A DNA stretch of 64,000 nt from Bombiscardovia nodaiensis (GTDB lineage Bacteria; Actinomycetota; Actinomycetes; Actinomycetales; Bifidobacteriaceae), in assembly GCA_033127725.1 (NCBI GenBank), contig AP026798.1, forward strand, positions 2,046,001-2,110,000, read 5' to 3'. Below are positions 63,390 to 64,000 of this stretch, piece by piece. Under the pieces are notes generated by a model, which saw only the letters and a list, made by a program, of their open reading frames with translations, was not told where the DNA came from and made no database searches. Within the stretch, counting starts at the first letter, position 1. Every line of letters begins with the position of its first letter. A program made the position numbers and the translations under genes.

Positions 63390-63839
63390 TTAGCTATCAA
63401 AATCTTCAAATTGTCTTAATTCATCACGCAAGGCCTGAAAAGCGTCAAGCTTCTTTCTGCGTTCTTTCTTTCTCAACACCAGAACTTCGGAAGTCAAATA
63501 CCGTTTTTGAGAGCCGACATTGATCGGCGAGAGGTTATTCGCCTTGGCCAACTTAATAAAAGTCGGTCTCGACACGCCCATCATCTGAGCCGCACTACTT
63601 GCAGAAAGTCGCTCCGGCGTTTCCTCGATGGACACCTTGGTGCCCTTGCGCAGATCCTCCAATATGGTCATAATCAAAGCGCTAACCTGCTCAGGCAGAG
63701 GGATTCTTTCCCCGCGAACGTCTAAAACCATCTCAGAGCGCTTGTCACCAATACGATCGAGCACATTGGTCACTTCATTTTTCACACCTTGATCGACAAG
63801 GACGGTGCTGACCTCAGTACCATTCAAAACCATTGTCAT
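63390..63839 (-). CDS. Excisionase-type HTH protein (probable antitoxin)
   Basis: 149 residues. The C-terminal part carries a MerR/excisionase-like HTH, ERLSASSAAQMMGVSRPTFIKLAK, followed by NLSPINVGSQKRYLTSEVL, which fits DNA binding to the pair's own promoter. The N-terminal part would bind or neutralise the PIN toxin. ATG at 63839 follows AAGGGG by six bases; the frame extends to 63866. An AT-rich promoter region lies immediately upstream. Confidence 0.8.
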   Translation of the reverse strand: MTMVLNGTEVSTVLVDQGVKNEVTNVLDRIGDKRSEMVLDVRGERIPLPEQVSALIMTILEDLRKGTKVSIEETPERLSASSAAQMMGVSRPTFIKLAKANNLSPINVGSQKRYLTSEVLVLRKKERRKKLDAFQALRDELRQFEDFDS

Positions 63840-63895
63840 CTTGCACCCCTTCTGCTCATACACCACAAGTTTAACCTAAAACTGCAAAAGATACA

Positions 63896-63901
63896 AGTAT
63901 A
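63896..63901 (-). promoter_or_regulatory. Putative -10 box of the toxin-antitoxin pair
   Basis: TATACT on the minus strand, 57 bp upstream of the HTH gene start; no good -35 at 17 bp. A half-site AAGTTTAAC at 63867-63875 lies downstream of it and matches one arm of the palindrome in front of surface protein 2. Confidence 0.45.
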
Positions 63902-64000
63902 ATTGAAAGTAGTAAAAGTATTTTTGAAATCTGCTACAGCGCAGGTCGCGGTTGAGAAAAAAAGAAAACTCTCACGCACCCGTCAGAGGCCACTTACCCT

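Overview
The window looks like a chromosomal segment of a high-GC Gram-positive bacterium of the Bifidobacteriaceae, probably Bifidobacterium or a close relative. Supporting signs are a DUF2469 protein, a Rho factor with an arginine-rich insertion, gatCAB, an HspR-type (HAIR) operator in front of clpB, a formate-tetrahydrofolate ligase, a C69 dipeptidase and LAxTG (class E sortase type) wall anchors. The species cannot be named from sequence alone. No phage, insertion sequence or CRISPR array was seen.

Layout. 0-16 kb is housekeeping: the valS 3' end, chorismate mutase, an aldo/keto reductase-like protein, rho, a UDP-galactopyranose mutase-like flavoprotein, GNAT plus DUF2469, gatCAB, an ABC-2 exporter, a TrmH-type methyltransferase and a degenerate phosphoribosyltransferase. 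16-28 kb holds a lone RhuM protein, rmuC, a P-type ATPase relative that lost its catalytic motifs, clpB, an FAH-family hydrolase, a PLP-homeostasis protein, GluQ and an amidohydrolase. 28-33 kb carries two LPXTG-like surface proteins. 33-45.7 kb is a carbohydrate block: two complete UlaABC-type PTS permeases, a GntR regulator, tRNA-Lys, fhs, pepD, a PEBP protein, ptsI, a divergent ptsH and a LacI regulator. 47-54 kb is the holB-tmk-topA operon, a PAP2 membrane protein and an XRE regulator. 54-62 kb is an accessory surface island: a BspA/DUF285-type surface protein, two tandem zinc-ribbon/PASTA membrane proteins and two further zinc-ribbon membrane proteins. The window ends in a PIN-domain toxin/HTH antitoxin pair.

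The main discovery candidate is contingency-locus switching of surface proteins. Two unrelated LAxTG surface-protein genes (30964-32989 minus, 54557-56210 plus) each carry a run of exactly ten C at the signal-peptide/mature-protein boundary. In both, ten C puts the signal peptide out of frame with the rest of the protein. In both, nine C would restore one continuous reading frame of 674 and 550 residues. A third run (nine G, 14398-14406) lies upstream of an ABC exporter. The pattern fits slipped-strand phase variation, with the sequenced cell OFF at both loci. Homopolymer sequencing error must be excluded first, especially because the tRNA-Lys here also seems to lack one G in a G run.

A second theme is enzymes with long low-complexity C-terminal tails: the ABC ATPase (Gln/Pro), thymidylate kinase (Asp/Glu), TopA (Lys/Ser/Thr) and several milder cases. 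A third is loss of catalytic or metal-binding residues in otherwise intact genes: the P-type ATPase relative, the PyrE-like protein, the aldo/keto reductase and HolB.
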